A stretch of 64,000 nt of DNA from Leucobacter sp. cx-328. Lineage in GTDB: Bacteria; Actinomycetota; Actinomycetes; Actinomycetales; Microbacteriaceae. Of the stretch, positions 11,613-21,265 are shown in pieces (the stretch's first letter is position 1; the number at the start of each line of letters is the position of its first letter). The notes below the pieces were generated by a model. The model worked only from the letters and a program-made list of their open reading frames with translations, was not told the DNA's origin and searched no databases. A program made the position numbers and the translations under genes. The stretch is taken from the NCBI RefSeq assembly GCF_014530035.1, contig NZ_JACVMX010000005.1, positions 1 through 64,000 on the forward strand, in the 5' to 3' direction.

Positions 11613-13628
11613 TTACTCCTTCGCTCCAACGAGCTCACTTGTTACGCCGAGGAGTTGAATCTTCTCGCCGGAATCCTTGGTCGGGACGTAGAACAGGAGC
11701 TGGTGTGCAACCTCGCGCACGAGCTTCTTCTTCTGGCCTTCGAGGCCCGAAATTGCGGTGACCTCATTGGCCGCCTTAGGTGCATAGCCGTCTGACTCGA
11801 CGATCTGGTCTTCAAGCACGGTTGTGGCAACAAGCGCTCCACCGAGGCCTGTAGAGAGCGCAACCACGGGCTGCTCACCCTGCGCTGCGGTCACCGAGAA
11901 CTTCATCGGCGTCTTGTCGGTGTCAGCCTTCTGCTTCGACTGCGCTACCCAGGCAGCACCGTACTTCTCCAAGAGGAGATTATCTTCAAGGTCAAAGAGA
12001 TCTGCACCTTCTGCGTCCTTGCCAGTGGCAAGGAACGTGGCGTACATTTCGCCGACCGACTCGGGCGTTGCCGCAATCGTTGAGATGTCGTTCGCGAGGA
12101 GCGCCGTACCCACCTCGGCAGGTGCTGCCTGCGGCATTGTGATGCCGCCGCGCAGCGAGAACACGCGAGTCACGAGGTAGTTGGTGTGCGGCGACTCCTG
12201 GGTGAGAAGCATCGCAACTGACGGCGCTTCGGCCTGTTCGTCACCTTCAGCCGCCTCGGGGGCCTTGGACGCAACAGTTAGGAAGAGTGTGCGAGGCCAG
12301 CCCTCGGTGCTCTGCACCAGCTGGTAGTCACGTGATTCCGAGGTGATGGCATCGGGAACCGAAGCATAATCACTCACCGATTTGCGGATCGTATAGTTCG
12401 CTGCGCGCTGCGTGAGGGCATCGCCCGTGAAGCGCTGCGCGAGGAGCTCTGCGTCGAGATCAGCATCGGCCTGTTTCGTTACCTCGGCTACGTTGTCCAG
12501 GATCGCGGTGATCTGACCGTCGGTCACGGGCACCGGCGCGGCGCCAGAACCTTCAACGACTTCTTCGACGACGGCTGGCTCTTCGTTTTCAAAGCTTGGC
12601 CAGTACGTTGGCGAACAGCCGCTCAGGCCAAGCACGGCAGCCATGCCGACGACAGGCAGCGCGAATCGGGACATCTTCTTTGTGCCTCCGTCGGAGTTGC
12701 CAGTCTCGGGTGTAGTTGCCTCTGGACCTGTTGCTTCTGGTGCATCCGTTCCCGGCTCGGACGCGGATCCTTCTACCGCAGCGGGCACCTCAGATGCGGG
12801 TGATTCAGTCGTGGGCGATTCAGGCAGCGTCGAAGCAACCTTCTTGCTTCTGAACATATTTCGGATCCCCTGGAATGCGCCGCGACGACCACGACGGGGG
12901 CCAAGACCACGACGGTCATGGTCGAATGCGAGGAGGTACAGCACGAGACCAGCGATGGCGAGCACGCCACCCGCAGTCAGGAGCGGGCCTGCCCACGGGG
13001 TATTGCGATCCTGTACCCAAACAAGTGCAGCGTCATCTGGCGCTGGTGCTTCGCCATCGGTTGCGAAGAGCAGCGACTCGTCAGGCTGCAGCGACACCGG
13101 AAGTCGGGTCTGCTTTTCACCATCGACGGGACCCTCACGAGACTCAAGCCAAAGATCGCTTCCACGTGGATTGATTGGCTCCATTGGCTCGGTGGTTTCA
13201 TCGGTTGCCGCTGCATCGGTCGCCGCTGCATCGGTCGCTGCAGCATCGGCCTCGGCAGGTGCTTCGTCGGTAGCCGTCTGATCCGCATCGGAACCATCGC
13301 CTGCAGCGCCGGAACCGGGCTTCACAATAAAGGTCTTGCTCGCAGCGTCGTAGGTTGCACCGTCACTCTCGAAGGGAGCGATCCAGCCCTCGATGTCGCG
13401 GGTCTTTGCGATTGCAACGAATGAGTCAGGCGAGGTGAGCACGACATTGCCCTGGCCGGGAACGTCTTGCATGTCATCTGCGTCAACGACGAAGTACGGC
13501 GCGTCACTTTCCTCCGAGATCGGATACCGAAGCTCAGCAGGCCCAGCAAGGAAGGTGCGCTGGCCAACGCCAAGCACTAACAGCACGCCCGCTAATACCA
13601 GCGTCGCGATCGCAAGGAAATATCGCAC
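11613..13628 (-). CDS. two-part exported protein with internal lipoprotein signal
   Basis: I do not recognise a function. Starting at the GTG at 13628 (GGAGG 8 bases upstream; a TTG at 13643 is less likely) gives 671 residues. Part one has an N-terminal membrane segment, an outside region with an Ala/Thr/Asp repeat (ATDAAATDAAATD), a second membrane segment near 214-236 and a basic, then acidic, linker. Part two begins at an internal ATG (12674) with a complete lipoprotein signal: MSRFALPVVGMAAV, then LGLSGCS, whose Cys would be about residue 338. It continues as a 300-residue extracellular domain. The internal ATG has its own GGAGG. The gene may make one fused protein, two proteins, or both. 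The divergent DivIVA-like gene shares the 282-bp upstream region. Confidence 0.8.
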   Translation of the reverse strand: MRYFLAIATLVLAGVLLVLGVGQRTFLAGPAELRYPISEESDAPYFVVDADDMQDVPGQGNVVLTSPDSFVAIAKTRDIEGWIAPFESDGATYDAASKTFIVKPGSGAAGDGSDADQTATDEAPAEADAAATDAAATDAAATDETTEPMEPINPRGSDLWLESREGPVDGEKQTRLPVSLQPDESLLFATDGEAPAPDDAALVWVQDRNTPWAGPLLTAGGVLAIAGLVLYLLAFDHDRRGLGPRRGRRGAFQGIRNMFRSKKVASTLPESPTTESPASEVPAAVEGSASEPGTDAPEATGPEATTPETGNSDGGTKKMSRFALPVVGMAAVLGLSGCSPTYWPSFENEEPAVVEEVVEGSGAAPVPVTDGQITAILDNVAEVTKQADADLDAELLAQRFTGDALTQRAANYTIRKSVSDYASVPDAITSESRDYQLVQSTEGWPRTLFLTVASKAPEAAEGDEQAEAPSVAMLLTQESPHTNYLVTRVFSLRGGITMPQAAPAEVGTALLANDISTIAATPESVGEMYATFLATGKDAEGADLFDLEDNLLLEKYGAAWVAQSKQKADTDKTPMKFSVTAAQGEQPVVALSTGLGGALVATTVLEDQIVESDGYAPKAANEVTAISGLEGQKKKLVREVAHQLLFYVPTKDSGEKIQLLGVTSELVGAKE

Positions 13629-13910
13629 CGGGAAGTCCTCCAATGGTGGCCCGAGAGCCGCCGTACTTTGTTGACTTATCCCGCCGACAGGAAGTGGACG
13701 GGAAAGCTTCGACGGTCGCCGAAACCTACAGTTCCTTACTACGGTACCGGAATGCAGCTGTGGAGCGCAGATGAATCAGCCAGAACTGTGTTGACTCCCA
13801 GCCGCACTCTTCCCCCATTCCAACACCGCAATCGGGTTATCATTGGTCAGTTACACAGGCGCGATAGATATGTTTGTCGAGCCTGAGCACCCAACGAATC
13901 CGGAGGCCAT

Positions 13911-16721
13911 GTGTCCGACGCAGCACAGCAGTTCTCAGTCTCATTTCGCGGCTACCAGCGGGAAGAGGTGGATGCGCATCTCAATGATTTGAGCACGCGC
14001 ATGTCGACTTTGCAGTCCCACTTGACCGCACTGCAGAACGCGCACCAGACCGAGGTGCAAGCTGGCGAGGGTCAGCGTGCCCTCATCGCAGAGCTTCAGG
14101 AGCAGGTCGCCGAACTGGGTGCATCAGGCTACTCAGGCCTCGGACTCCGCGTCGAGAAGAGCCTGCAGCAGGCCGAACAGCACGCTCAGGCACTGATGGC
14201 GCAAGCGGACCTTGATGCAGACAAGCTGCGTAAGTCGAGCGAAGAAGAAAGTAACCGCGTTCTCGCGCAGGCACGCACTCAAGCAGATGAGCTCCTGACC
14301 TCCGCGAACGAGCAGGCCGAGGTCATCATTAGCGCCGCGCGCCGCGACGTCATTCAGATCACCGCAGAGACCAATGAGGAGCGCGAGCGCATCCTCACTG
14401 AGACGAACGACACCGCAACGCGCGTCCGCACGACCGCTGAACGTGAGTCACTTTCGCTTCGTGAGACCGCAGATCGCGAGTCTCGTGCAGAGCTTGCGAC
14501 GGCCAAGAGTGAAGCAGAGCGCATCCTTGGCGAGGCACAGACTGCCGCAGCAGCGCTCACAAACTCCACCGAAGCATCGGCTGCGGCGTTTGAGACGGAG
14601 CGTGAGGAAACTCGCCGCGAGGTCGAAGCCGAGCGCGCACGCCTCACCCATGAGGCAGAAGTGAATCGCGCCGAGTTTGAGGCACGCCGTCAGCGCGAAG
14701 AAGCTGAGCTTGAAGAGAAGTACACCGAGCTCGAGCGCCAGCTGACAGCGTCGACCGACGCCCAGCGCCGTGATCTCGAGAACGAAATGACCACACTGCG
14801 TGGTCGCATCGCGCAGGAGCGTGCCGAGCACGAGGAAGCGATCACGGCAGAGCGCACTGCGCACGATGCGCGGATCACGGCAGAGCTTGAACAGCACGCA
14901 GCACGACTTGCCCAGGAGCTCGCAGAACACGAGGCAACTGCCGCACGCGAGCAGGATCAGCAGGCCGCACAGATCCGCACCCTTGCCGATCAGGCTGAGC
15001 GCGAGCGCGAGCGACTGAACGCACACGCAACCGAGCTTCGCGAACGTGAGCGCGCAACGCACGATGCGACGCTCACCCGCGAGCGCGAGGACCACGACGC
15101 GCAACTCCTCACCGAACGCGAGAAGCAGACCGCACAGCTCACCGCTGAGCGCACTGCCCACGAGACTGCGATCCTTGACGAGCGCACCGCGCACGATGAT
15201 TCGGTGCAGGCAGAGCGCAATGCGCACGAGGAACGCCTCGCATCCGAGCGCGCAACCCACGATGCGACACTCGCTACTGAGATCGAATCTCACGAGGCTC
15301 GCCTCGAGGCAGAGAGCACCGCGCACAGCGAGCGTATCGCTGCAGAGTCGCTCGCTCATGACGAACGTATTGCTGCAGAATCGCTTGCACATGACGAACG
15401 GATCGCCGCGGAAGCGCTCGCGCATGACGAGCGCCTTGCGTCCGAACGCGCAACGCATGAGGAGCGGATCGAGACCGAAGGCACCGAGCACGCAGATCGC
15501 ATGGCCGCTGAACGACAGGCGCACGGCGAGCGCATTTCGCGCGAGCTTGGATCGCATCAGGATCGTCTCATCGCCGAGTGGGAACAGCATCGGACTCGCG
15601 TCGAGGGCGAGCGCAGCGCGCTGGCTGACGAACTCGAGGCGGCACGACTTTCAGCAGTCGAAGCGCGTGATGCCGCGGCTGAGGAGCAGCGCATCCAGCT
15701 TGCCGACGAGGTCGCCGAGCACACGGCCCGCCTTGCCGACGAAGTCACCGTGCACAACGAGTCACTCGCTGGCGAACTTGCCGCACACATTCAGCGTCTC
15801 GCTGACGAGGCTGCCGCGGCTGAAGCGCAGCTTCGTTTGGCACGTGAAGAATCCGCGACCCAGCTGGGTCTCGATCGCGAACAGCTCGAACTGCGCATCG
15901 AACGTGATCGTGCGAGCCTCAATGCAGACATCGAACGCGAACGCGGCGAACACGAGCGTGAACTCATCAAGCTTCGCGCACAGCACGACGAAGATCTACT
16001 TCGCGAGCGCGACGAGGCAGCAGCTTCGATTGCTCGCGAAGCAGCCGCGATCCGCGCCACCGCGACCGAGGAGACCGATCTCCTGCGCGCCAACACGGTG
16101 AAAGAACTCGCTGACTTCCGCACAAGCGAAGAAACCGAGCTCGCAACGCTGCGCGACACCACTGAGACCGAGGTCCGTGAGGCCCGTGAACAGCTCGCGG
16201 CCGAGCGCACCGAGACCGCGCAGACCGTAGCGGATCAGCGTTCGCAGCTCGAAACCGATTTGGCAGACCGTCAGCGCGAGGCAGCAGCTGCGGCGAAGGC
16301 AGAGCTCGATGCTGCGACCACAGAACTGGTTGCGCTGCGCGAACAGCTTGCCGCGGCACGCGCGGAGCACCAGGAACTCACGGCTGACGCCGAACAGGAT
16401 GCGATGAAGATCCGTGCGGCTGCCGAACAGCGTGCTGCAGAGATCATGGTCGAAGCCGAGCAGCGTGCGCAGGTGACCTGGGTCGCCGCAGAGGACCGCG
16501 CGACCAAGGTGCTTGCAGCGGCAGAGGATCGCATGAACCAGCTCAAGGTCGAACGCGGCGCGGTTGCGCGCTACTTCGAGAGCCTTGGTGAAGTGCTGAC
16601 CAATGCGCAGAAGATGAACACCGCAGCGGAGCGCCACGTGGATGTCGAGGTCGTTTCCGAAGAGGCACCCAACGCCACCGGCGAGACCGCAGTCATTCCC
16701 GAAGCAGATCAGGCAGAGTAA
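13911..16721 (+). CDS. large DivIVA-like coiled-coil cytoskeletal protein
   Basis: A 936-residue protein, almost entirely charged coiled coil. Residues 7-30 (FSVSFRGYQREEVDAHL) are a DivIVA-type N-terminus, the part that binds curved membrane. The middle carries clear 11-residue repeats such as AAESLAHDERI, repeated with small changes around residues 470-530. That is hendecad rather than heptad spacing. Such proteins (Scy and FilP in Streptomyces are the known comparison) organise polar growth or cell shape, and I infer a similar role. It is followed 5 bases later by rnhA, so the two may be co-transcribed. Identity as a structural coiled coil is certain; the exact role is not. Confidence 0.88.
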   Translation: MSDAAQQFSVSFRGYQREEVDAHLNDLSTRMSTLQSHLTALQNAHQTEVQAGEGQRALIAELQEQVAELGASGYSGLGLRVEKSLQQAEQHAQALMAQADLDADKLRKSSEEESNRVLAQARTQADELLTSANEQAEVIISAARRDVIQITAETNEERERILTETNDTATRVRTTAERESLSLRETADRESRAELATAKSEAERILGEAQTAAAALTNSTEASAAAFETEREETRREVEAERARLTHEAEVNRAEFEARRQREEAELEEKYTELERQLTASTDAQRRDLENEMTTLRGRIAQERAEHEEAITAERTAHDARITAELEQHAARLAQELAEHEATAAREQDQQAAQIRTLADQAERERERLNAHATELRERERATHDATLTREREDHDAQLLTEREKQTAQLTAERTAHETAILDERTAHDDSVQAERNAHEERLASERATHDATLATEIESHEARLEAESTAHSERIAAESLAHDERIAAESLAHDERIAAEALAHDERLASERATHEERIETEGTEHADRMAAERQAHGERISRELGSHQDRLIAEWEQHRTRVEGERSALADELEAARLSAVEARDAAAEEQRIQLADEVAEHTARLADEVTVHNESLAGELAAHIQRLADEAAAAEAQLRLAREESATQLGLDREQLELRIERDRASLNADIERERGEHERELIKLRAQHDEDLLRERDEAAASIAREAAAIRATATEETDLLRANTVKELADFRTSEETELATLRDTTETEVREAREQLAAERTETAQTVADQRSQLETDLADRQREAAAAAKAELDAATTELVALREQLAAARAEHQELTADAEQDAMKIRAAAEQRAAEIMVEAEQRAQVTWVAAEDRATKVLAAAEDRMNQLKVERGAVARYFESLGEVLTNAQKMNTAAERHVDVEVVSEEAPNATGETAVIPEADQAE

Positions 16722-16726
16722 CCCCA

Positions 16727-17254
16727 ATGAGCATTACCGCAGCAGCCGATGGCTCGGCGCTCGGCAACCCCGGGCCAGCTGGCTGGGCTTGGTACATCGA
16801 TGACAACCAGTGGCGCGCTGGCGGCTGGCCACGCGCCACCAACAACCAGGGCGAACTCATGGCCGTCCTTGATCTCCTGAACGCGACCGCCGACCGGGCG
16901 TCTGAGCCTATTCTGATCCGCTGTGACAGCCAATACGTCATCAACTCAGTAACGCAGTGGATGCCTGGCTGGAAGCGGAAGGGCTGGAGAAAGGCCGATG
17001 GCAAGCCCGTTCTCAATCGCGAGCTACTCGAACAGATCGATGCAGCACTCGCAGGTCGCACTTACAAATTCGAGTGGGTGAAGGGACACGCAGGTGACCC
17101 GATGAACGAAGCAGCGGACGCGCGAGCCAATGCGGCTGCAAAGGCTTTCCAGGCAGGTGTGGCACCCGATGCAGGCCCTGGCCTCGCCTCTGGCTCGCCA
17201 GCGCCGGTCACCGTCGATGTAGAGGCGCCTGCCGCTCCCCCGACGCTCTTCTAG
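16727..17254 (+). CDS. rnhA: ribonuclease HI
   Basis: RNase HI cleaves the RNA strand of RNA-DNA hybrids. The four metal-binding acids are visible: Asp8 (AADGSALGNPGPAGW), Glu43 (NNQGELMAVLDLL), Asp67 (IRCDSQYVINS) and Asp131 (EAADARANAAA), plus His121 in VKGHAGDPMNE. The last 35 residues are a Pro/Ala-rich tail beyond the catalytic fold. A strong bidirectional terminator follows. Confidence 0.95.
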   Translation: MSITAAADGSALGNPGPAGWAWYIDDNQWRAGGWPRATNNQGELMAVLDLLNATADRASEPILIRCDSQYVINSVTQWMPGWKRKGWRKADGKPVLNRELLEQIDAALAGRTYKFEWVKGHAGDPMNEAADARANAAAKAFQAGVAPDAGPGLASGSPAPVTVDVEAPAAPPTLF

Positions 17255-17279
17255 CTCCGACTTCCAGCTTCTTCGCTAC

Positions 17280-17335
17280 AACGAGAAAGAGGCCCCGCCT
17301 CCCGCGACCGCGGGGTGTGGGGCCTCTTTCTCGTT
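17280..17335. terminator. bidirectional terminator
   Basis: A perfect 17-bp inverted repeat (AACGAGAAAGAGGCCCC and its complement, 17280-17296 and 17319-17335) with a smaller inner stem. It lies between the convergent rnhA and the leftward gene at 17374, and should stop transcription from both sides. Confidence 0.9.
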
Positions 17336-17373
17336 GGCCAAGGTCATCGCAAGGCGCCAGGGGCCAGAAGGCG

Positions 17374-17670
17374 TTACATGAGGCGCCAGCAGTGTGAATG
17401 ATAATGGCGACGATCCGCTACCGCAGCCGAGTCACCAAAGAGGTTCTCTGCGCTCCATGCAACCACATGGGCTTGGCCTGGTGGCACGTCGCTGCCACAC
17501 TCTGGGCAGCGATAGATTTTCTCTGCGCGTTGCACGGAAACATCACGAACGAACCATTCACGGCCACGACGCATTTCACGTCGTGCACCGCCGTTGGCCA
17601 GACGAGACACATCACGCTGCGGCGCTGCGGCCGCACGCTGATACTTACTCGGACCGCGGCTACGCCCCAC
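17374..17670 (-). CDS. small conserved zinc-ribbon-like protein
   Basis: A 98-residue basic protein with a CPECG motif near residue 55 and a C-terminal HYHSHCW that could complete a metal site. Similar short proteins are common in actinobacteria, often labelled ATP/GTP-binding without good reason; the function is unknown. It follows the transglycosylase gene by 6 bases on the same strand, so it is probably its operon partner. Confidence 0.75.
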   Translation of the reverse strand: MGRSRGPSKYQRAAAAPQRDVSRLANGGARREMRRGREWFVRDVSVQRAEKIYRCPECGSDVPPGQAHVVAWSAENLFGDSAAVADRRHYHSHCWRLM

Positions 17671-17676
17671 CCGAGA

Positions 17677-18282
17677 TCACCACCAGTGGTTCGAGGTCCA
17701 GAAGTCGTACGCTGCAGCCCAGCTGCCGTAACGACCCACTGCGTACCCGTTTGCCCACTGCAGGTTGTCTACTGGGTTGTAGCCGTTTCCAGGGACCTTG
17801 CTGCACGGGTAGGCCTGGATAAGGCCGCATGCACCCGAATCAGGGTTGGTCGCGTTGGGGTTCCAACCAGACTCACGCGAAGCAATGTAGTCAACGAAGC
17901 CCCAGTCACTCTGCGCGATACCTGCAGCTGCCATCCACTCAGAGGGAGCGCCACCACCGGTATAACGAAGCGATTCAGTGCTTGCAGACTCAGACGAGTC
18001 CTCAGAAGACCCAGAAGTTTCAACCGTCTTTGCGACAGGCTTTGGCTTCGGAATCTCTTCACCTTCAACGGCCGGAAGCACGAAGTCATCGTTCGGGTTT
18101 TCGTTCGCAACGAATTCTTGGAAGAGCTGTGGGTACTGCGCAGCAAACTCTTCGTCGGCAGAAGCGCTGGGCGTGGTCATCGGGGCCAGAATCGCCATAC
18201 CGAGGAAGCCGGCTGCGGTCACGCCTGCGATGGGGCCGCGTACGCGGCGCCAGAGAGAAATACGAGTTGTTGATGCAGTCAC
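17677..18282 (-). CDS. secreted lytic transglycosylase-like protein
   Basis: A 201-residue secreted protein. The N-terminus is basic, then a hydrophobic signal segment ending near SASA (residues 38-42). A low-complexity Ser/Glu linker leads to a C-terminal goose-lysozyme-like domain. YIASRESGWN holds the likely catalytic Glu137, and GACGLIQAYPCSKVPG plus NPVDNLQWANGYAVGRYGSW are typical of actinobacterial wall transglycosylases. It should cut peptidoglycan outside the cell. The start codon is GTG. Confidence 0.88.
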   Translation of the reverse strand: MTASTTRISLWRRVRGPIAGVTAAGFLGMAILAPMTTPSASADEEFAAQYPQLFQEFVANENPNDDFVLPAVEGEEIPKPKPVAKTVETSGSSEDSSESASTESLRYTGGGAPSEWMAAAGIAQSDWGFVDYIASRESGWNPNATNPDSGACGLIQAYPCSKVPGNGYNPVDNLQWANGYAVGRYGSWAAAYDFWTSNHWW

Positions 18283-18338
18283 AATGTAACGATTCTATCT
18301 CATCAACCGTGATGCGCCAAGGCGCTCACAGTCTGCGG

Positions 18339-18926
18339 TCAGCGAGTAGCGAGAATCAACTCGACAATCGCGTCGAGCAGCGCGTCTACCTGGTCTTCGT
18401 CGTAGCCACGCCATTCGCTATGGAAGACGGTCTCGCGCACCTCAGCTGGAGTCATTGAGATCTCACGTCGGGCGAACATGTCGCCAACGCTGTCGAGAAA
18501 CGCATCGACCTGAGAGCGACGGTATCCCGACGCGAATACCCCGCGACGACGCAGGCGTTTGCCCGCCGGACGTCCGATGCGGCCACGCACGTCAGAGAGG
18601 AGTGAGCGGGTCTCATCCCACCACTCTTTCTCACCATTCTCACGCATCTCAACGCGACGTTCACGCTCATAAAAGACGTCCTCGAGCCGGTCGAGTGCCG
18701 CATCGACGTGGCGAACGGAGTAGCCACCTTTGACTACGGGGAAGGAAGCTTCTCGAACCTCTCCAGCGGTTACCGCGGAGGATGCGCCTGCAGCGCCAAC
18801 ATAGGTTTCACGAGCGCGCTCAACGAACGCTTCAACGTCGGCCGGCTTGTATCCCAGACGACGATCCGCCGCTTTCGGGAATACGTTTCCTGTCTGACCG
18901 GCACTGCCGGTTGCACCATCACTCAA
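18339..18926 (-). CDS. DivIVA-domain repeat protein
   Basis: A 195-residue protein built from three or four copies of a short DivIVA-like unit: GYKPADVEAFVERAR, GYSVRHVDAALDRLED, GYRRSQVDAFLDSVGD and GYDEDQVDALLDAIVE. Each looks like the G-Y-x-x-x-x-V-D-x-x-L pattern of DivIVA N-termini. Proteins of this make-up occur in actinobacteria and probably bind membrane or cell-pole structures; the exact role is unknown. It starts at a TTG that overlaps the cdsA stop, so translation is coupled. Confidence 0.82.
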   Translation of the reverse strand: MSDGATGSAGQTGNVFPKAADRRLGYKPADVEAFVERARETYVGAAGASSAVTAGEVREASFPVVKGGYSVRHVDAALDRLEDVFYERERRVEMRENGEKEWWDETRSLLSDVRGRIGRPAGKRLRRRGVFASGYRRSQVDAFLDSVGDMFARREISMTPAEVRETVFHSEWRGYDEDQVDALLDAIVELILATR

Positions 18927-19843
18927 GAGATAACTCCTACCACGAGGGCGACGCCATACACGGCAACCGCCGACGGCAACAACGAATCAAGTCGATCCAA
19001 GAAGCCACCATGACCAGGGAACCAGGTACTCATGTCTTTGACACCGAGATCACGCTTAATCAGCGACTCGGTAAGGTCTCCGCCCGTGGCGGTGAGGAGA
19101 ACGACCGCGCCGAGCAGAATGCCTACCCACCACGGTTGATCAAGGAAGAATACGGCGGAGAGCACGCCCGTCGTCATCGCGAGCGCAGCTGCACCGGCGA
19201 AGCCTTCCCAGGTCTTATTGGGGCTAATCCTGGGAGTCATCTTGTGTTTACCAAGAGTCACGCCAGCGGCATATGCGCCGATATCAACCGAGACAACGAC
19301 GAGAACGAGGGTGAAGACCCACCATTCTCCGTTATCGAGCTCGTTCAGCAGAACCGCAAACGAGCCGAAGAAGCCCACATATACGAGGGTAAAGAGCCCA
19401 GAGAACACGTCCCGAATGAGCGTCTTTGGTGGCACTTCCCACTTGGGTACAAGGCCCTCAAGTAGTCGCCACACAACGAGAAGTGCCGAGGCTGCAAACA
19501 GGCCCATAAGCATGCCCGCTGCACCCCAGAAATAGGTGGCGGTGACGGTGAGCAGTCCGCCGAGCGCGACGCCGATGCGCGGCACACGGCGTCCCGCGGT
19601 GCGAAACGCTGAAGCTAGCTCGACAAGAGCGACCACGACAAGCGCGCCAACGAGAATCGCGAAAGCCGGCTTCATCCAGAAGAGACTTCCAAGGAAAACC
19701 GCGCCGAAGGCCAAACCAGAACCAATCGCTAAGAAGAGATTGCGTCCTGCCTTTTCTTCTACACGATCGCTCGTCGCTTTGAGCTGCGCGCGAAGCTCCT
19801 GAAGGTCATGTCGACCCTCGTGCTGCTCACCATCTACCGGCAT
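18923..19843 (-). CDS. cdsA: phosphatidate cytidylyltransferase
   Basis: CdsA makes CDP-diacylglycerol from phosphatidate and CTP, the branch point of phospholipid synthesis. A cytoplasmic N-terminus precedes about eight membrane segments. The signature near the C-terminus is complete: SLIKRDLGVKD followed by PGHGGFLDRLDSLL. It is part of the conserved rpsB-tsf-pyrH-frr-cdsA block and begins 5 bases after frr. Confidence 0.95.
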   Translation of the reverse strand: MPVDGEQHEGRHDLQELRAQLKATSDRVEEKAGRNLFLAIGSGLAFGAVFLGSLFWMKPAFAILVGALVVVALVELASAFRTAGRRVPRIGVALGGLLTVTATYFWGAAGMLMGLFAASALLVVWRLLEGLVPKWEVPPKTLIRDVFSGLFTLVYVGFFGSFAVLLNELDNGEWWVFTLVLVVVSVDIGAYAAGVTLGKHKMTPRISPNKTWEGFAGAAALAMTTGVLSAVFFLDQPWWVGILLGAVVLLTATGGDLTESLIKRDLGVKDMSTWFPGHGGFLDRLDSLLPSAVAVYGVALVVGVIS

Positions 19844-19848
19844 TGAGG

Positions 19849-20403
19849 TTAGACCTCCAGCAGTTCTGCTTCTTTGCGCTTGAACGCTTCGTCGATCTGC
19901 TCGATGAACTGCTTCGTCAGAGCCTCAAGCTCCTTCTCAGCACGTGCAACGTCGTCCTCGCCAACCTCGCTCTTAAGCGCCTCAAGCTCGTCCTTCGTGC
20001 TGCGGCGCACGTTACGAACTGCAACGCGTGCATCCTCAGAACGAGTCTTGACGATCTTGACGAACTCCTTACGGCGTTCTGCAGTCAGTTCGGGCAGGGT
20101 TACACGAATGACGGTTCCGTCGTTCGTAGGGTTTGCCCCGAGGTTGTGCATGTTGCGGATCGCCTCTTCGATGCCCTTCATCGCACCCTTGTCGTAGGGG
20201 GTGATAACAAGGCTACGTGCGTCCTGGTTTGCTACCGAACCCAGCTGCGGAAGCGGCGTCGGGGTGCCGTAGTAATCAACCAGCAGGTTCTGCAGCAGCG
20301 ACGGGTTAGCGCGTCCGGTGCGAACCGTCGCGAAGCTTTCCTTGGCGGCCTCGACCGCGCGGGTCATACGATCCTTCGCGTCAGCGAATACCTCTTCGAT
20401 CAC
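19849..20403 (-). CDS. frr: ribosome recycling factor
   Basis: RRF splits the post-termination ribosome together with EF-G. The 184-residue length is standard. [19 protein letters not shown] and [18 protein letters not shown] are family hallmarks. The start is a GTG with GGAG upstream. It lies between pyrH and cdsA in the usual order. Confidence 0.97.
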   Translation of the reverse strand: MIEEVFADAKDRMTRAVEAAKESFATVRTGRANPSLLQNLLVDYYGTPTPLPQLGSVANQDARSLVITPYDKGAMKGIEEAIRNMHNLGANPTNDGTVIRVTLPELTAERRKEFVKIVKTRSEDARVAVRNVRRSTKDELEALKSEVGEDDVARAEKELEALTKQFIEQIDEAFKRKEAELLEV

Positions 20404-20439
20404 GATGATCTCCTTCTTAAACGGTAAACGTTTCTAAGC

Positions 20440-21159
20440 TTACTGGTGGACCCGGGTGCCGAGCTTCTCGCCACGGATAGCGGCTGTGACATTTCCAGCA
20501 GGCTCCATACCAAAGACGCGCATCGGCATGCCATTGTCCATGCAGAGGCTGAACGAGGTCGAGTCGACTACCTTGAGGCCCTTAACGAGCGCATCATTGT
20601 AAGTAATGTCTTCGATGAGCGTAGCGTTGGGGTCTTTGTTCGGGTCGGCCGTGTACACGCCATCAACACCGTTCTTCGCGACGAGCACTTCGTCAGCGTG
20701 AATCTCGAGAGCACGCTGAGCTGCAACCGTGTCCGTCGAGAAGTACGGGAGGCCTGCGCCTGCACCGAAGATAACGACGCGACCCTTTTCCATATGGCGG
20801 ATCGCACGAAGCGGGATGTAGGTCTCTGCGACCTGGGTCATGGTAATAGCCGACTGCACACGGCTATCGACGCCCGCCTGCTCGAGGAAGTCCTGAAGTG
20901 CAAGTGCGTTCATGACCGTGCCGAGCATACCCATGTAGTCGGCGCGCGCGCGATCCATACCGCGCTGTGAAAGCTCTGCGCCGCGGAAGAAATTACCGCC
21001 GCCAACAACGACTGCAACTTCTGCGGAATCCATTGCTGCAGCAATCTCACGTGCGATCTCGCTGATGACGTCCGGGTTCACTCCGAGGGTGCCACCACCG
21101 AACGCTTCTCCAGAGAGCTTAAGCAGTACGCGGCGCTTACGAGGGGTGACTGAAGTCAT
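20440..21159 (-). CDS. pyrH: uridylate kinase
   Basis: UMP kinase phosphorylates UMP to [15 protein letters not shown] at the N-terminus binds phosphate, and [10 protein letters not shown] and [16 protein letters not shown] are family motifs. The frame extends further upstream, but the conserved protein begins at the ATG at 21159 ([10 protein letters not shown]), giving 239 residues. It is separated from tsf by a terminator-like hairpin, so it may be made partly by read-through and partly from its own promoter. Confidence 0.96.
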   Translation of the reverse strand: MTSVTPRKRRVLLKLSGEAFGGGTLGVNPDVISEIAREIAAAMDSAEVAVVVGGGNFFRGAELSQRGMDRARADYMGMLGTVMNALALQDFLEQAGVDSRVQSAITMTQVAETYIPLRAIRHMEKGRVVIFGAGAGLPYFSTDTVAAQRALEIHADEVLVAKNGVDGVYTADPNKDPNATLIEDITYNDALVKGLKVVDSTSFSLCMDNGMPMRVFGMEPAGNVTAAIRGEKLGTRVHQ

Positions 21160-21222
21160 AAAAAGAGACTCGCTTTCTCGGTGGGTTCTGGGAGTAATGA
21201 TAGTCGGTGAATGGCAGCACAA

Positions 21223-21253
21223 GGCCCGAGGGTAGAAAAACTACCCTCGGGCC
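21223..21253 (-). terminator. terminator between tsf and pyrH
   Basis: A perfect 13-bp stem (GGCCCGAGGGTAG, loop AAAAA, complement). The bases after it on the minus strand are only moderately T-rich, so it may be leaky. Confidence 0.75.
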
Positions 21254-21265
21254 TCATGAAGCAAC

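Noticed and set aside
14448-15590. Long minus-strand frame opposite the coiled-coil gene
   Set aside because: A mirror of the repetitive coiled-coil codons; no ribosome site.
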